The notes under the pieces: model-generated
The model's database searches: none
What the model was told of the DNA's origin: nothing
What the model saw: the letters and a program-made list of their open reading frames with translations, nothing else
Shown here: positions 60,555-64,000 of the stretch, in pieces
How the letters are laid out: every line of letters begins with the position of its first letter
Position numbering within the stretch: position 1 is the stretch's first letter
Program-made: the position numbers and the translations under genes
Assembly (NCBI GenBank): GCA_964023275.1
Contig: OZ029919.1
Span: 9,812,202 to 9,876,201 of the forward strand
Length of the DNA stretch: 64,000 bases
Reading direction: 5' to 3'
DNA from: Norana najaformis
Lineage: Eukaryota > Annelida > Clitellata > Crassiclitellata > Hormogastridae

Positions 60555-60985
60555 TCGTGGTAATGGTGGTGGTGGTGGTGGCTGTGGTGGTAGTGGCTTG
60601 TGCTGTTGGTGGTGGTAGTTTTTGTGGTGACTGGGGATGGTAGTGGTATTGGTACTGGTGGTGGTGATGATGACGACGATGGTGGTTTGTTGTGGTGATT
60701 GGGGTGGTGATCATGATGGACACCTGTTGCTGATGATGATTATGCTGGCGGTGGTAATGCTGGTGATGGTGCTAATGGTGTTAATATTGATGATCGCCGC
60801 GGTGGTGATGATGTTGACGAGGATGCTGGTTTTGGTGGTGGTGGTGGTGGTGAAATTGATGATGGTGGTGATAATGATGATGATGAGGAGGACGATGGTC
60901 TTAGTGGTGGCAAGGATTGTTGTAGAGGTTGTGTTAGTGATGGTTGAGGCACTTGTGTGGTTATGGTTATGCTGATGTTTTGATG
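60555..60985. repeat. GGT/GAT trinucleotide-rich block
   Basis: ggtggtggtggtggctgtgg through gatgatgatgaggaggacga. Frames stay open on both strands because of the triplet bias, not coding. Confidence 0.92.
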
Positions 60986-61129
60986 GAGGTCGTGGCAGTG
61001 ATAATGATAGTGTATTACGTTTAAATCAGCCGACCTATCTACGTTCAATGCCCACCCCTCATGCTAATAAATATTGCACTCGATCAATGAACATTGTAAC
61101 TCTTGCTGTACCTCGTATCCGAACGATGC

Positions 61130-61280
61130 TGAGCCCTCAGGATTCTCAGCAGAGTTCAACCTGGCTTCTCCAACGGATTATGATTTTGATTGTGATTTTC
61201 ACTTGAAGCCAACATCGACTGATGCCTTGGGCATTACGTTAACGGCGCTATATAAGTCTTTAGATTAGATTAGATTATTC
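61130..61280 (+). mobile_element. dispersed repeat end with ATTAG-type tail
   Basis: It carries ccaacggattatgattttga, catcgactgatgccttgggc and ggcgctatataagtctttag, ending attagattagatta, the same family as 36260-36415. The wording resembles a LINE or SINE 3' UTR, but the polymerase part is not visible. Confidence 0.6.
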
Positions 61281-62194
61281 TATGCCAACGACTTCAGTCG
61301 GCTTTCTTTTTCACTTGTCGTTAAAAAAATGGGAGCGACGATCAAAGGAAATGGAGCGCTCCGTAATTACTCCCTGTGTAAATGAACCAACTTCCTGCCA
61401 ACGTAGAAACCGAATGTTATGTATGTGCATCTAAGTACTCGTTCTTTTATAACGACCGCATAGACTATGCGTATAATGCACTGCAAATGAATTGAGTACT
61501 TACTATACTACTACCTAGTACTAACTGTCGCTAACTAGTACTAACCTACTGAGTCATATTACATTATATTGTTACCTGAGATAACATCAAATAATACCAC
61601 ACGGAATCTCATTGGATAGCACCGCATAACATTTGTATTACATTCTATTCAATGCCTCATATCATAGTTACACTTCCATCGCTTCATTTCCCTTGAAATT
61701 AAAATTCGCATTACAGTTGCATTAAATTATATTAATTTTTCAACATCACTTCATATTATATCGTATTGCATAACATAACATGACATAACATAGAATCATG
61801 AGGGCTCATCATTGTTTGAGCGCTTCAGAGGAGTTTACCTCGAAGTGGCGCTTTATAAATTTTTGATTACATTACATTACATCGCATCATATCACATAAG
61901 ATCGCATTGTATCACATAACAATGCTTGGCTGTTACATGCTTAATCGGCCGTAATGAAAGCGACGCAATGGCTGACTAATGGGAAATCTGTTATCGCTCG
62001 CTCAACTGAACAATTCTTCCACTAGATGTCGGCGTAACTCTTCGTCGTTCATTACCCAAGACATTCAGTATTTACATTTCTCGTCGATCTGTAAGCCTTT
62101 CGTCGAATTACTTCCTATGTTTTGGCTAAGATGTTTGTCTTTTGTGTTTGGCTGTTGCATGGTTCTCGTTTCCAACAATGAACTAGTAGGCACA

Positions 62195-62275
62195 GGCGAC
62201 TCCGAGATTGCTAAGCGCCATCGATTGATGCTCACTCCCACTTAAGGAGGCGCTACATAAATAGCATAAAATTTG
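62195..62275 (+). mobile_element. SINE 3' fragment, first family
   Basis: gctaagcgccatcgattgat gctcactcccacttaaggag gcgctacataaatagc matches the 3' half of the copy at 16600. Confidence 0.65.
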
Positions 62276-62543
62276 ATATATAAATAATAGTCAGCCATCC
62301 TATCAGAAATATCTTTTAAAAGCAAATTCTTTAGAGAAGCAAAAGGCTTATATAGCTCCTTACACTAACTGCTAATTTTAAGTGTTTTAGTCTTATGTGT
62401 TTTGAGGGGCAAATGAGCTATTATAATAGTCAGTCATCCTATTAGAAACATCTTTTAAAAGTAAACCCTGTAGAGAAGTAAAACTCTTAAGTGTTTGGGC
62501 GACAGATGACCTATTAGGACAATTGAACATATAGGACAAAAGG

Positions 62544-62577
62544 ACGGACGGACGGACGGACGGACGGACGGACGGGC
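62544..62577. repeat. GGAC tetranucleotide run
   Basis: ggacggacggacggacggac, about eight copies. Confidence 0.95.
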
Positions 62578-62579
62578 GC

Positions 62580-64000
62580 AAGACCAACGAGCAGAAGTCT
62601 TGATAAATGGACGGATGGAAAAACTAATGTGAGAATCATTAATTGTAAGAACTGACAGCTGCAGTTGTTCAAGGTGAAACGGAGACCAGTGCAAACACCA
62701 AAAGGGCGAGGGATGTTGGCAGATTCGTTTCTAAAAAATGCGCCAAGAAAAACTCAGAAAAGGCTGTAGACCACTGGAGCTCATCTTCGAAGTCTGCCAG
62801 AACATGTTTGCTTGAACTTTGTTTGCACAAATGATATCTAACAGACGCCCTTCCAGTCCGTTGCGCTGTTGCTCACAGTATCCCGGCAGGTGAAAGTGGT
62901 TAGTGATGCTGCGCTTAAAATTAAGCCAGTCAAATGAAAACCTAGTGGTATAAGCCCTATAATGTAATGTGATTTAATGCAACGCAGTAGTATGGAATTG
63001 AATGGAATGTTGTACGAATGAAACACAGCGTCTGATTAACACCAAATACGACGTTAACAGCATTGGGATAGCCTTAGAGAAGTTCTTAAGAGATCTTAGT
63101 CTAGTCTAAGACATCAATCGTGGACTAGATTCAACATCAGACGTGTAGGGGCCTACTGATGTATACATCAGATAATACAACGAGTAAAAGCAAACACTAG
63201 TAGTGACTTGAAAATACAGACGCCAGCTACAGGCGAAAAAAACAACTCCTACGGTACAGATGAACACTGATATTCTGGCCACTGCTACTCTCTCCGTTAA
63301 GACGAAAAACCTGAGCTATACAGATAATTTTATAAAGCGCCCTAATATTTGTACACAGAAACCCACGTAACGAAGTTTCTAGTTTCACTATGAGTGGCAC
63401 CAAGGCGTAATGGACTTATGTTCTGCATATCATTCTTCAACAAATTATGGATTTCGGCGTTAAGTATTTGTGCAGCAATTAGATTCGACTCAAATTAGTT
63501 ATATATATTATATACATATATATATATATGCATGTGTTTGTGTATGCGTTGTGTGAACGTATACATGTTTATTGTGCAAATTGAACAGTTCATATTCGGG
63601 GCCGTTGGTGTCAAATTGTGTTTTATGAAGTAAAACGTCAATTATATTATTAAGAAAATACAACACTGTATAATATAAATATATATATATATATGCGTAT
63701 ATATAATTTTAAAATAATGAACTTTATACCGGCGTTCATCTTCGAGTTGGTTTACTCTATCATCTGAGTTCTTTAACCTAATGCAATGCTAATTGGCAGA
63801 AAAATGGACTGCGCTTATATCCATCTTAAACCGACTTCCTACTTTTTGGTACTACACAGCAACTTACCAGTTTAATTTGCTGAATTCTGTGCAATTGGGC
63901 AATTCTGTTACACAACGCAGCTGTTCGGCTGACAGTTTGGATGTTGTAATTGATTCTAACCTATCCTTCAGTGAAAACGTAAATTCGATATGGGCTGGGA
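62580..64000. other. no recognised gene at the window end
   Basis: Unique AT-rich DNA with TA runs near 63495-63530 and 63680-63710. No coding match. Confidence 0.4.

Overview
This window is animal (metazoan) nuclear DNA. Its genes are split by GT-AG introns, it contains tRNA-derived SINEs, 5'-truncated LINEs, a mariner-type MITE and many micro- and minisatellites, and only a few percent is coding. A nicotinic receptor alpha subunit and a secreted fibrinogen-related lectin, set in this repeat landscape, suggest a marine invertebrate, most plausibly a lophotrochozoan such as a mollusc, annelid or brachiopod. That placement is inference; no marker in the window fixes the species.

Three gene models are supported by exon-by-exon phase matching. 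(1) Plus strand, 8843-20285: a cys-loop nicotinic acetylcholine receptor alpha-type subunit. Five exons join in phase and carry the ligand-binding domain, M1-M4 and the stop codon. The signal-peptide exon is missing or was not found. The first visible exon adds about 294 residues of glycosylation-rich, basic and acidic sequence before the receptor domain. (2) Plus strand, 23054-29299: a complete five-exon gene of about 391 aa with a signal peptide, a hendecad coiled coil and a fibrinogen C-terminal domain. (3) Minus strand, 45036-38101: at least three phase-matched exons of an unrecognised gene ending in a Cys-rich (CxxC...CxxC) segment. Its 5' end is upstream of what I could find.

The fibrinogen-like gene sits in a small birth-and-death cluster. 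A truncated copy of exon 1 lies at 32240, a dead copy of the exon 2 start at 35831, and a decayed exon 1 remnant at 25620-25815 inside intron 1 of the intact gene. The truncated copy is fused to a segment that also occurs at 20970-21091.

The rest is mostly repeats. 1-8.8 kb holds low-complexity DNA, SINEs and LINE ends. 12.6-14.65 kb is a 41-bp minisatellite of about 50 copies that abuts a receptor exon; each unit looks like a 3' splice site followed by a 5' splice site. 35.3-35.8 kb is a 39-bp minisatellite. 36.9-37.3 kb is a MITE with 94-bp terminal inverted repeats. 45.86-46.56 kb is a very long GGTA tetranucleotide array, followed by GATA at 47.0-47.2 kb. 50.95-51.39 kb is a 38-bp minisatellite. 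43-64 kb carries several dead LINE reverse-transcriptase tails and no confident gene. The most unusual items are the receptor's N-terminal extension, the splice-site-like minisatellite inside its gene, and the 240-bp tandem duplication that duplicates a splice acceptor of the fibrinogen-like gene.
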